From Spirosoma luteum DSM 19990 (GTDB lineage Bacteria > Bacteroidota > Bacteroidia > Cytophagales > Spirosomataceae): a stretch of 64,000 bases of DNA. The first letter of the stretch is position 1; each line of letters starts with the position of its first letter. Under the pieces are notes generated by a model. It was not told the origin of the DNA and ran no database searches. It worked only from the letters and a program-made list of their open reading frames with translations. This document shows, in pieces, positions 15,522 through 24,645 of the stretch. The DNA lies in assembly GCF_000374065.1 (NCBI RefSeq), contig NZ_KB893301.1:151429-215428 (forward strand), read 5' to 3'. Position numbers and translations under genes: made by a program.

Positions 15522-17177
15522 TCAGAACTGAAAGTAAATGAACTGATTGGAGGAGAAAACCCCGAACAGATAGGTCATGAAGGTGATTAGCCCGAACAAC
15601 ACCACGAAGCGAACCGTGCTTTTTGTCGGGATGGTGAGGTAGAAGTATTCTTTCAGCAGCAGGAGGGCAATCAGAAAAACGCTGAAGCCCATTTCTACCA
15701 AATTCATGGGGCTGGCCAGGGTATCCGCAAACGATAACGTACCAATTTTTTGTAGAATCAACAGCGCATCGCTCAGACTATGCGCGCGGAAAAACACCCA
15801 GGTCAGCATAATCAGCACAAACGTAAAGAGTGTGTTCCCTACCACGACTAGGGGCGATTTATGATTTTCTACCGGGCGGGTACTTCGACGGCTGGCTGGC
15901 GCCGAAACAGGGCCATAATTAGCCGGGTGAGGAGGGGTGCCGGGCTGGGCCGAAACGGGGCCCCGGTCCGGAAATTCGGCTCCCGATTGGCGGGTATCGG
16001 GAGTAGCCGAAACGGGTCGTAATGCTGGCGCAACCGAAAAGCCCAGCCGTATCAGCAATTTATCGCGCAGAACGGCCAGGACCTGGTACAGGCCGTTCAG
16101 GCCACCCCAGATAACATACGTCCAGTTGGGGCCGTGCCATAAACCACTGGCCAAAAACACGATGAGCATGTTTAGGTACTGGCGAAACTCGCCTTTGCGG
16201 TTGCCACCCAGCGGGATGTACAGATAATCCCGAAACCAGGTAGAGAGCGAAATGTGCCAGCGTCGCCAGAATTCCGATACGGATTGGGCAATATAAGGCG
16301 TTCGGAAATTTTCCATGAGCGTGAAGCCCATCACCCGTGCTGCTCCAATAGCCACGTCGGAATAGCCCGAAAAATCGCAGTAAATCTGGAAGGTATAGAA
16401 AAACGTGGCTACCAGCAACGTCATCCCGTTCTGCTGCGACGGGTCGCCATACGCATAGTCCACGAGCATAGACAGGCGGTCGGCAATAACCAGCTTTTTG
16501 AACAGGCCAAACGCCATCTGCATCAGGCCGGCCTTTACATTTTCCCTATCATATTTAAAGTAGGAGTGAAACTGCCAAAGCACGTTCTGGGGCCGTTCAA
16601 TAGGCCCCGCCACCAACTGCGGGTAGAACATGACGTAGAGGGAATAGATGCCAAAATGACGCTCGGCTTTTTGGTTGCCCCGGTATACCTCGATGGTGTA
16701 ACTCATGGCCTGGAACGTGTGAAAAGAAAGGCCAACGGGCAGTATGCTCATATTGTCTTTGAAGGACGAAACGCCACTTTCACCGAACAGGTGCAATACC
16801 TTGATGAATACCCTGTTTCCCAGGCTAAATACCTGGTCGGCAACGGCGGGCATGCCGATATGATCGAACAGCCACGTTATATTTTCGGTGAAAAAGCCCA
16901 GGTATTTGAAAAAGGCCAGAATGCCGATGTTAGATATCAATGACAGAATCAGCAGCCACCGGCGCGTTTTTCCGGTCGACTTTTCAATCCATATACCCGC
17001 TATGTAGTCGATAACGATGGTCAGAAACAGAATAACGATGTATTCTGGCTTGAGAACCATGTAGAAGTAGCAACTCGACAGGAGCAGCAGCACCCAGCGT
17101 CCCCGCCATTTAAGGCTAAAGTAACCCAGGGTGACTACGGTAAAAAATAATAAAAACTGAAGCGAGTTAAACAGCAT
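15522..17177 (-). CDS. MBOAT-family O-acyltransferase (AlgI/DltB-like)
   Basis: A 551-residue polytopic membrane enzyme that moves acyl groups (usually acetyl) across the inner membrane to extracellular polysaccharides. Conserved features are DFSGYSDVAIGAARVMGF (269-286), FWRRWHISLSTWFRDYLY with His308 and the catalytic His348 in ASGLWHGPNWTYVIWGG. An insertion of roughly 58 residues (386-443), rich in Pro, Ser and Arg and with PVSA repeated three times, separates the last spans from the core; family members normally have a short cytoplasmic loop there. The start overlaps the end of the GT2 gene by 11 bases. A partner such as AlgJ/DltD is not present in the window. Confidence 0.9.
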   Translation of the reverse strand: MLFNSLQFLLFFTVVTLGYFSLKWRGRWVLLLLSSCYFYMVLKPEYIVILFLTIVIDYIAGIWIEKSTGKTRRWLLILSLISNIGILAFFKYLGFFTENITWLFDHIGMPAVADQVFSLGNRVFIKVLHLFGESGVSSFKDNMSILPVGLSFHTFQAMSYTIEVYRGNQKAERHFGIYSLYVMFYPQLVAGPIERPQNVLWQFHSYFKYDRENVKAGLMQMAFGLFKKLVIADRLSMLVDYAYGDPSQQNGMTLLVATFFYTFQIYCDFSGYSDVAIGAARVMGFTLMENFRTPYIAQSVSEFWRRWHISLSTWFRDYLYIPLGGNRKGEFRQYLNMLIVFLASGLWHGPNWTYVIWGGLNGLYQVLAVLRDKLLIRLGFSVAPALRPVSATPDTRQSGAEFPDRGPVSAQPGTPPHPANYGPVSAPASRRSTRPVENHKSPLVVVGNTLFTFVLIMLTWVFFRAHSLSDALLILQKIGTLSFADTLASPMNLVEMGFSVFLIALLLLKEYFYLTIPTKSTVRFVVLFGLITFMTYLFGVFSSNQFIYFQF

Positions 17178-18219
17178 TCTCAGATGATTTCGGGCTATTC
17201 AGTCCCTGTAGAGGTTGCCGCTGTTGCTGACAAATTACTTCCCGAACAACATACAGTGGACGGCCTTTGGCCTGAAAAAATATCCGCAGAACGTACTCCC
17301 CAATTAACCCCAGGGCAACGAGTTGAATCCCACTGAACAGGATAATAAAAAACAAAAGGGCCGTAAACCCCTGGGGCACGTCGTGATACACAAAGCGCTT
17401 AATGAGCGTCTGAATCAAGTACAAAACAGCAAAGCCCAGGGTAACCATACCCATCCGGGTAATGACTTTGATTGGGTATTCGCTAAAATTAAAAATACCG
17501 TTGTAGGCTAGCCGCTGAAGCATTTTGAACGAATACTTGGATTCGCCATCCACGCGGGCATCGCGCTCGTACTCAACCCCTATTTGCCGAAACCCGATCC
17601 AGCTACGCATACCCCGGATAAACCGGCTCTCTTCGGGCATTTGATTCATGATATCGGCTACCCTGCGGCTAATGAGCGAAAAGTCGCCACTGTCCAGTGG
17701 AATATCCACGTAGGAAATTGACCGCATGAACCGGTAGAAGGTGGAATAAGCTATCCGCTTAAACCAGCTTTCTTTCCGTTTTTTACGAACAGCATACACC
17801 ACATCGTATCCTTCCTGGTATTTCTGATAAAATTCCGGCAACAGCTCGGGAGGGTCCTGCAAATCGCCATCAATAATAAAGAGGGCTTCGGTGGCGCGGG
17901 CGGCTGCAATACCGGCGGTCAGGGCAATCTGATGGCCGTAATTTCTGGATAGAAATACGCACTGATACCGGCCGTCAGTGAGGGCTAGTTGCTGCATTTG
18001 CAGAGCCGTGTTGTCGCGGCTCCCATCGTCGATCAGCACCACTTCAATCCGCAGGGGCATTGCCTCCATAACGGCATTTAGTCGGGCAACCAGATGGGGA
18101 AAAGCCTCGGTCTCGTTGAACAAGGGAGCAACAATGGAAATCTGCGGTTCTGACAAAGCGGTATTAAACGGACGGTTGGCAACGGACAAAAGTACGTTTT
18201 TTTGACTTTCAGGTAGCAT
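17167..18219 (-). CDS. GtrB-like family 2 glycosyltransferase with C-terminal membrane spans
   Basis: A 350-residue enzyme predicted to make a polyprenyl-phosphate-linked sugar. The GT-A domain has QISIVAPLFNET, VVLIDDGSRDNT and the DxD region IIDGDLQDPPELLP, and GESKYSFKMLQRLAYNG near residue 240. Two hydrophobic spans (about 265-290 and 303-330) follow, as in GtrB/DPM1-type enzymes. The open frame extends 44 codons upstream but that part overlaps the preceding gene and lacks family similarity, so the ATG at 18219 is chosen, 14 bases after that gene. Acts on the cytoplasmic face. Confidence 0.9.
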   Translation of the reverse strand: MLPESQKNVLLSVANRPFNTALSEPQISIVAPLFNETEAFPHLVARLNAVMEAMPLRIEVVLIDDGSRDNTALQMQQLALTDGRYQCVFLSRNYGHQIALTAGIAAARATEALFIIDGDLQDPPELLPEFYQKYQEGYDVVYAVRKKRKESWFKRIAYSTFYRFMRSISYVDIPLDSGDFSLISRRVADIMNQMPEESRFIRGMRSWIGFRQIGVEYERDARVDGESKYSFKMLQRLAYNGIFNFSEYPIKVITRMGMVTLGFAVLYLIQTLIKRFVYHDVPQGFTALLFFIILFSGIQLVALGLIGEYVLRIFFQAKGRPLYVVREVICQQQRQPLQGLNSPKSSENAV

Positions 18220-18233
18220 TTGAGGCCGGTTTC

Positions 18234-19961
18234 TTACGGAATCGTTATTTGCCGGTTGCTGAAACGAACGGGTTGCGCCGAACCCGGCGGTGTCAGTATA
18301 CCCACCCTGTATGTTCCGGGGGCTAAAACTGGATTGATTACCTCCGCCCATATTGTTTTGACGGGCCGTCTCAGGTAGAAGGCGCTGGGCCGGAAACCTG
18401 ACTCTGACGGGAACAGGTAGGTTCGCTGGGCCGACTGGACAATGACGGCGGCATTGGTAATGGGCTGTGGCAACGCGCCTAAGCCCGTTTCTACGATGTA
18501 ACTATACCCCCCGCCATCCACGTGCAAATCCAGGGTGGAATCGGTGGCAACTGACGTCAGTGCCGACGGACTCAGAGCTGCTTCGTACGGCGTAAAGTAC
18601 CCATCCGGGTAGTGATACCAGTTGCGGCTAACGGCATCCCCCATCACCCGGCGAACCATGGTGGCGAAGGCGGACCCCCAGTTGGGCCCGAGGCCAATAG
18701 CATTATGCTTCTGGTTGTAGGCAAACGTCAGGAGCGTGTGCCTGCGCTGGGCAACCTGGGGCCAGTGTAACCCATACGAAACGACCCAGACAACAACGCC
18801 CAACGCCAGCCCGGCACGCATCCACCGGTTCAGCGTTTGTTGGGTATGCAGTTCGCTGAGGCCATTCAGGTAAACCAGCGACGTGAGCAGGGCCGGATAG
18901 ATCATGTAATTACTAACCAGCATGACCTCGTAGCCGAAACGGGGTCGTAGAAAAGCCACAATGAACGCATTGATGAACAGAAAGGCATAGCTGCCCGTAA
19001 AAAAATACCGACGGCGCTGCCGGGCCATATCAGACGACCGGTGCCGCGACCAGAGCGGCCAGTTCATGCGCCACAAGAACCAGAGCACGGTAGGCACGAG
19101 CACCAGCCCAAACAGGGTAGGCAGAATGCTGCGCCTGACGATGTCATGTACGGGCATAAAATCGAGCAGTGCCCCAACGAAAGTAAAGAAGGCGGCTACG
19201 ACAATATGGGGCGATTGCAGGAAAAAAGCGACGCTGCTGTCGTTCCCCTGGGCATTCTGAAAGTCGTGGAAGTAAAAAATGATCGTGGCAATGGCGACAC
19301 CAACCCACAGGCCCAGGCGTTTCCAGTGCTGCGCCAGCACCAGCACCACGGCACCCGCCACCCAGCCAAACAGGCCGTTACTCATGGAGAGTGACGCCAG
19401 CATCTGCACCGCCAGTGCGCCCATGAACCGGTATTGCCCCGTTCCGGATAACAGGTAAATAGCCAGCAGGATAAGAAAGATAACCACGCTATGCTGCAAC
19501 CCCGTTAACGCCCACAAACTGGTGAGGTAATATTGAGGCTGCCAGAACACAAAACAGACAGGCAAAAAGGCCAGTAGTGGCAGATTCATGGAGCGGAAAA
19601 CCCGGTAGAACAGTGCAAACGTACCAAGTAGAAAGCCAAAAGCAACGAAAATGAGCCAGCGGAAGTTAACCTCGCCCGTTAATGCCCGCATGAGCACCGT
19701 CGTGAGCTTGGCCGTCAGAATCCGGTGCTCGTTATTGGGCCGGAGCAGCCAGTCGAGCTTTTCAGTCAGTGTCGTTGCGTCGCTGTAGCCCAGAATGAAA
19801 CTAAGAAACGCATCCATATCGTCAACCCAGGGCACATTCACCGCGTAAGTCAACACCAGAGCGACGTAGCAGACAATTGGGATGGCTATCAACACGGGGG
19901 CCAGGCGACGAAACCCGTTCAGCAGCGTGGAGTTGGTAGACGAAACAGTGGGACTCAACAT
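18234..19961 (-). CDS. Polytopic membrane protein, GT-C glycosyltransferase candidate
   Basis: A 575-residue protein with about 10-11 predicted spans and a C-terminal soluble domain (about 430-575) rich in beta strands. The first periplasmic loop carries VPWVDDMDAFLSF followed by RPNNEHRILTAK, a paired-acidic motif in the place where GT-C enzymes bind lipid-phospho-sugar. I do not recognise a named family. Its position directly upstream of the GtrB-like gene, 14 bases apart, suggests it uses the lipid-linked sugar that protein makes to decorate a surface glycan. The C-terminal domain would be periplasmic. Function inferred from layout. Confidence 0.6.
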   Translation of the reverse strand: MLSPTVSSTNSTLLNGFRRLAPVLIAIPIVCYVALVLTYAVNVPWVDDMDAFLSFILGYSDATTLTEKLDWLLRPNNEHRILTAKLTTVLMRALTGEVNFRWLIFVAFGFLLGTFALFYRVFRSMNLPLLAFLPVCFVFWQPQYYLTSLWALTGLQHSVVIFLILLAIYLLSGTGQYRFMGALAVQMLASLSMSNGLFGWVAGAVVLVLAQHWKRLGLWVGVAIATIIFYFHDFQNAQGNDSSVAFFLQSPHIVVAAFFTFVGALLDFMPVHDIVRRSILPTLFGLVLVPTVLWFLWRMNWPLWSRHRSSDMARQRRRYFFTGSYAFLFINAFIVAFLRPRFGYEVMLVSNYMIYPALLTSLVYLNGLSELHTQQTLNRWMRAGLALGVVVWVVSYGLHWPQVAQRRHTLLTFAYNQKHNAIGLGPNWGSAFATMVRRVMGDAVSRNWYHYPDGYFTPYEAALSPSALTSVATDSTLDLHVDGGGYSYIVETGLGALPQPITNAAVIVQSAQRTYLFPSESGFRPSAFYLRRPVKTIWAEVINPVLAPGTYRVGILTPPGSAQPVRFSNRQITIP

Positions 19962-20058
19962 AAATGTTTTAACAGTAGTGGACTAGGCTCCCTAAGCAAG
20001 GCAATCTACGTCAATGCCGGTCAGCCGGTGCTGGATCAGTGGCGAAACAATAGCCTCA

Positions 20059-20799
20059 TTAGCCAGCGTTACGGTAGGTTTGATGAATACGGTACAACTC
20101 ATACCACATCTTGAACATGTAAGTGGGGCTAATGCGCGAATCGCTTTGCTCGATCCACTGCCGCAGCGGTACCTCGGCCGCATGAACCGGAACAGCAGCC
20201 CGCCCGTGCTGCCGGATGAGCCGGGCCAGCAGTTCGACATCGAATAGCCACGGGCTGATGAACGGCTCGGTGAACAACCCGCTTACTACGCCCCGCCGGA
20301 AGAGTTTGGCCCCGCACTGGGTATCGTACACGGGCAACTTCAGGATATTGCTGATGAAGGTGGCAATGACGCGGCCCACGTAATGCCGGAAGGCATCCCG
20401 CCGGATGTCGGCTCCCAGAAATTTAATGCGTGACCCCATAACCAGATCGAGCATGGGTTGCTGGTTGAGCACCGTCTGCAAATCGCCAATGGCATCGAGG
20501 GGGGTAGCCAGATCGGCGTCCAGATAGCCGAGGTAATCGAACGCCTGATCGGAACAGTGCAGCATACCGGCCCGCACGGCCCCGGCTTTGCCCTGGTTAG
20601 TTGCCAGGTTCAGCACCTCAATCCGACCGGGATACTGCTGCTGCAAACGCTCCAGCACAGCCTGGGTGTCGTCCTGGCTCCCGTCATTCACGAAACAGAG
20701 CTGCACCGAAGGAACCCGGTTCAGATACGCGATAAACGCATCGGCCGGAAGTCGGTTTGCTTCGTTGTAACACGGAATAATCATACAGACTAACGACAT
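20059..20799 (-). CDS. Family 2 glycosyltransferase, dolichyl/undecaprenyl-phosphate glucosyltransferase type
   Basis: A 246-residue cytoplasmic GT-A enzyme without membrane spans. It carries MIIPCYNEANRLPADAF, LCFVNDGSQDDTQAVL, NQGKAGAVRAGM and the DxD motif YLGYLDADLATPLDAI, in the order typical of the ALG5/DPG synthase branch, and the later YDTQCGAKLFRR. It should transfer a nucleotide-sugar to a polyprenyl phosphate. It lies six bases after the DUF6056 gene, so the two are probably translated from one message, and 97 bases before the next polytopic gene. Confidence 0.88.
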   Translation of the reverse strand: MSLVCMIIPCYNEANRLPADAFIAYLNRVPSVQLCFVNDGSQDDTQAVLERLQQQYPGRIEVLNLATNQGKAGAVRAGMLHCSDQAFDYLGYLDADLATPLDAIGDLQTVLNQQPMLDLVMGSRIKFLGADIRRDAFRHYVGRVIATFISNILKLPVYDTQCGAKLFRRGVVSGLFTEPFISPWLFDVELLARLIRQHGRAAVPVHAAEVPLRQWIEQSDSRISPTYMFKMWYELYRIHQTYRNAG

Positions 20800-20805
20800 G
20801 CGGAA

Positions 20806-22296
20806 TTAACGTTTAGCGGGAAATCCTACCGAGGATACAGGTACCGGAGCAGTTGCCGCCGTAGTAACAGTAGAGTCGAGAATGATGACTTTGTGGTTGT
20901 AATAGCCCGATTGGCAGCGGTTCCACCAGTGGGTACGATCAAGCTTAATATCTTCAACAAACAGGCTCGGCGGGTAAACACTGATGGGGGCCAGCCGTAG
21001 GGTGTCCCCCGGTTGCTGAAGTAGCCGGTGACGTTCGTTCATTTCTTTGTTGTAAACCGCAGCCCGGCCACCCAGCAAGTCGGTGTAGAGCTGATTAAGC
21101 GACGTACTGAACGCGATACTGCCAGCCAGCCAAAGAGCGGTAACCACCAGCAGGGGCGTTTTCACCTGCGTTGTTGAGAAGGTCGATACCCTGGATGCTG
21201 TTTCTGTGCTGCTAGACCGGTTGCGGCCCGCCCAGACGGTGAGCACAAAAAACCAGCCCAGCGTGAAGAATACGAACAGGACGTTCATGGTCCGGGCGAA
21301 GGGAGGCAACCCAATTCCGTAGTAGGAGGGGAAGATAGTAGCCGCCAATAACCCAACGTACACGACGGTGAGCAGGGGAGCAGGCAGGGTGAACAGAGGG
21401 GCGTTGGGCGCACCGGGTTGGGTAATGCGTCGGGCTATGGGCCAGTAAAGGAGCGATAGGGGTATAATGGGTGTCTTGATTAACCATCCCCCCACCGATT
21501 TGGCCAGCCAGCCAAACGATGAACCCATCGACTTAACCAGTTCACCACTGTGGGGGTTACCACCCATACGGACAGCATTGCCCGGTGCCCGGAACAACAG
21601 CCAGGACGATGCCAGCGCCACAACAACCAGAAATACCAGGAACGGATCGAAAGTGCGCTGAAACAACAGGCGGTACCCCGCAATCGCCAGTAGAAGCAGG
21701 AGCAGCAGAATGAGGTTGGTTTCTCCCGAACCAATGCTGGCAAAAACCAGAAATCCGGCCCATACCACCGTCAGCCATTTGTTGGGGCCCGCCGGTTCCC
21801 GGTACCAGCGTAGCATAACCGCCAGCAGGTAAATGGTTAAAACCGTGGGTACGGTATAAGTAGCAATGGCCGCCGTCCAGAAGAATGCTTCAACGACACT
21901 TTGCAATGCCAGCACAATCAGGAAGAAGAGGACACCGGTTGTTAACAGGCGGTTTTTTAACGACTCGCCCCGGAGCAGTTCACTGACCAGCGTAAACAGC
22001 GCCGATAACAGCGCCGTAACAGTCAGCACCGGAATTAGTCTGAAGCCATCATACCAGCCCCATACGAGCGGGTTGGCATGAACGAGCATGTTGGAGAAAT
22101 AGCGGCCTGTCCATCCGTTGTAATAATAGTTCTGGGCCGACCAGAACCCGTAACGAACGGCTGTATCCGCAAAACAGTAGTCGTCGGCGGCCGACGGGTG
22201 GTTGTAAAGCGACAGGCAAAGCAGCGGAATACAGGCCAGCAGAAACAAAAAAACGGCGGTAGCATTGGCAACCCGCCCGGCAAACGATTCTTTCAT
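20806..22296 (-). CDS. DUF6056-type polytopic membrane protein, GT-C-like
   Basis: A 496-residue protein with about 11 spans. The first loop contains SAADDYCFADTAVRYG and then GWTGRYFSNML, the signature I associate with DUF6056 proteins. The paired Asp in the first periplasmic loop is where GT-C transferases carry their catalytic acid, so it may transfer sugar from a polyprenyl carrier; this is inference. It is the upstream partner of the GT2 gene at 20059-20799. A C-terminal soluble segment (about 405-496) with YPPSLFVEDIKLDRTHWW follows the last span. Confidence 0.7.
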   Translation of the reverse strand: MKESFAGRVANATAVFLFLLACIPLLCLSLYNHPSAADDYCFADTAVRYGFWSAQNYYYNGWTGRYFSNMLVHANPLVWGWYDGFRLIPVLTVTALLSALFTLVSELLRGESLKNRLLTTGVLFFLIVLALQSVVEAFFWTAAIATYTVPTVLTIYLLAVMLRWYREPAGPNKWLTVVWAGFLVFASIGSGETNLILLLLLLLAIAGYRLLFQRTFDPFLVFLVVVALASSWLLFRAPGNAVRMGGNPHSGELVKSMGSSFGWLAKSVGGWLIKTPIIPLSLLYWPIARRITQPGAPNAPLFTLPAPLLTVVYVGLLAATIFPSYYGIGLPPFARTMNVLFVFFTLGWFFVLTVWAGRNRSSSTETASRVSTFSTTQVKTPLLVVTALWLAGSIAFSTSLNQLYTDLLGGRAAVYNKEMNERHRLLQQPGDTLRLAPISVYPPSLFVEDIKLDRTHWWNRCQSGYYNHKVIILDSTVTTAATAPVPVSSVGFPAKR

Positions 22297-22402
22297 AGTG
22301 TAGCACCCGGCCTGGTGGCCCGGTGTGAACGGTTATCAGCCACCCATATAGTTGAGTGGTCAGCTACTGGCCCTGCGTACGCCAACGTCGCACCCGGCCC
22401 GG

Positions 22403-23350
22403 TTAGCTGTTTCCTTTTATGACTTCGGCAGACTCGATGGTCACGGGACGATTTAGCCGATGGTTCAGCATCGGGTACGCCAGCACAGCCACCAGTATCA
22501 CGACGGTACCCACGTAGAACCCCGCCGTCATCCGCTCGGAGTTGCCAAAAATGAGTACGGCGAGCAGAATGCCGTATACAGGTTCCAAATTTACGGTTAA
22601 GATTGCCATGTACGGCGAAAACTTACGCAATAGCTTTACGCCAACGGTATAGGCATACACGGTACACACCATCGACAGCACCAGAAGCCAGCCCCACTGC
22701 CCCAGACTATCCGGCACATACTGAGCCACCAGACTACCCTGAGCGGAGTCGGCCGCACGAATACCCAGCCATAACAGAAAAGCACCCATCGACGCGCCAG
22801 CCATCTCGTAGAACGAAATTACGTAGGCATCGAGCCGTTGCGCGAACCGGCTGTTGATGATGGTGAACAGGGACGACAGCATGGCCGAGAAAACCGCCAG
22901 TGCCAGCCCGGCTCCTTTGTCGAACTCAAAACGGAAAATCATGTACAGGCCCGCCAGCACTACCGCTCCCAGAATCACTTCCACAGTGCGCACCCGCCGA
23001 CGCAGGATCAGCGGTTCCAGCACGCTCGCCCAGAGTGAACTGGTAGCCATCCCCGCCAGACAAACCGATACGTTGGCGACGCGGGCGGCCAGAAAAAAAG
23101 CGACCCAGTGCAGCGCGATAACGCCACCCGTAGCCAGCAGCCGCCAGCGGTCGCCGGGGGCTACCCGGACCGACTGCCGCCTGACGAGCAGCACAACGCC
23201 CATGCCCAGCACGGCCAGCAGCGTACGGAACAGCACTACCGCCGATGAATCGAGCGGCTCCAGCAACTTACCCAGAATAGCCGTAAACCCCCAGATCAGT
23301 ACAATGAAATGGAGTTGGAAGTAGTCGGAGAGGGAGGGATTTTTCTGCAT
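22403..23350 (-). CDS. EamA/DMT-family transporter
   Basis: A 315-residue inner-membrane protein with about ten spans made of two EamA repeats (near residues 10-140 and 150-290). Typical segments are VLIWGFTAILGKLLEPL and the second-repeat end VNLEPVYGILLAVLIFGNSERM. DMT carriers export amino acids, purines or other metabolites; substrate not predictable. A longer frame reaches 23425, but its extra 25 codons translate a family-B repeat (a run of HHSSF), so the start is the ATG at 23350. Confidence 0.88.
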   Translation of the reverse strand: MQKNPSLSDYFQLHFIVLIWGFTAILGKLLEPLDSSAVVLFRTLLAVLGMGVVLLVRRQSVRVAPGDRWRLLATGGVIALHWVAFFLAARVANVSVCLAGMATSSLWASVLEPLILRRRVRTVEVILGAVVLAGLYMIFRFEFDKGAGLALAVFSAMLSSLFTIINSRFAQRLDAYVISFYEMAGASMGAFLLWLGIRAADSAQGSLVAQYVPDSLGQWGWLLVLSMVCTVYAYTVGVKLLRKFSPYMAILTVNLEPVYGILLAVLIFGNSERMTAGFYVGTVVILVAVLAYPMLNHRLNRPVTIESAEVIKGNS

Positions 23351-23352
23351 AG

Positions 23353-23462
<110 letters not shown>

Positions 23463-23465
<3 letters not shown>

Positions 23466-24539
23466 TCTCGGTATCGTATTATACAGCAATACCCCAATTC
23501 CTGCAAAAATAGCGTTTGGCAGCCAGACTGCCACAATGGGATTCAGGTTGCCTGACTCGGCAATGCCTTTGGCCAGCATGAAGAACAGCAGGTACGTAAA
23601 CGCCAGAATAAACCCCAGTGCTACCTGCCAGCCGACACCCCGGCGGCTCTTGCGGGCCGACATGATGACGCCCATCACGGTCAGAATAATGATGGCAAAG
23701 GGCCGGGTATCCCGACTGTATTTTTCCAGCAGATACGTTTCTACCCCGTCTGCTCCGCGGCTTTGCAGCAGGTTTATGCGTTTGTTTAGTTCGGGGCGGG
23801 TAAGGGTTTCGTACAGGTTGAAATCGGAGTTGAAATCATCCGGTTTCAGGTTCAGCGTTGTATCCATCCGCGCGCCGGGGGTGAGGGTTTCCTTTAACCC
23901 ATCGATAGCGCGGATTCTATAGTCGATAAGAGCCCACTTCTTCTTTTTTGCATCCCACTCAATCCGGTCGGCAGAGAGTTTCTGCCGGAGGAGGTTGCCA
24001 TCAATTTTTTCCAGCGTGAACTTGTAGCCTGTGTTAACCGAGTTGTTGTAACTCTCCAGATACGCGTAGGTATTGGGGGCAATTTTTAGATGCACGTTAC
24101 GACCCGAATAGGTGTAGGAGTCGTTGATATACTTTATCTCGAACGCAATCCTGACTTTATTGGCCTGGGGAATAATGTAGTTGACCATGAAATAGGTAGC
24201 CACCGCCAGCACGGTTGCTCCCAGCACGTAGGGAAATAACAACCGGATAAAACTCACCCCACTGCTCAAAATGGCAATAATCTCGGTTCGGGCTGCCAGG
24301 CGTGAGGTCAGAAAAACGGTGGCGATGAACACCATCAGCGGGCTGATGTAATTGGCCCAGTAGGGCACAAAGTTCATGTAGTAGTCCCAGAAGATTTCGT
24401 TGCCGGGGGCGTGGGTCTTATGGAAATTATCCACCTTTTCGGTGTAGTCGATCATTACCACCACCAGCACAATAACCAGTACCACGAAGATGTACGTTTG
24501 CAGGAAACGTTTGAGTATGTACCAGTCTAAGAGTTTCAT
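23463..24539 (-). CDS. LptF/LptG-family lipopolysaccharide transport permease
   Basis: A 358-residue protein of the YjgP/YjgQ family. It has the N-terminal signature LDWYILKRFLQTYIFV, spans near 12-34, 60-82 and 98-118, a periplasmic beta-jellyroll region (about 125-260) and three C-terminal spans. LptF and LptG form the LptB2FG ABC exporter that extracts LPS from the inner membrane. Bacteroidota genomes usually carry two such genes apart from each other; the partner and LptB are not here. Its stop codon lies in the family-B repeat and its start adjoins the family-D repeat. Confidence 0.93.
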
Positions 24540-24544
24540 AAAGT

Positions 24545-24645
24545 AGGTTAGTCAAATGGTCAGTTAACCGGTCAGTCAGTTGATTGGTTGGTGAGTAATT
24601 TACTAGCCACCTGATCAACTACTTAACGACTCAACTAACTCACCA
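24545..24645. repeat. Intergenic repeat, family D (copy 2)
   Basis: Between the LptF/G start and the DtxR-family stop. The left half has CAGTTAACCGG, CAGTCAGTTGATTGGTTGG; the right half has the opposing CTCAACTAACTCACCAAT. The last codons and the TAG stop of the regulator gene are within the right half. Confidence 0.65.

Noticed and set aside
16254-16943. A 229-codon plus-strand frame
   Set aside because: It is the mirror of the MBOAT gene on the other strand; that gene has clear catalytic motifs.
18220-18351. N-terminal extension of the GtrB-like glycosyltransferase
   Set aside because: It overlaps the end of the preceding gene, is Gln/Ser-rich and not part of the family; an ATG at 18219 gives a normal start.
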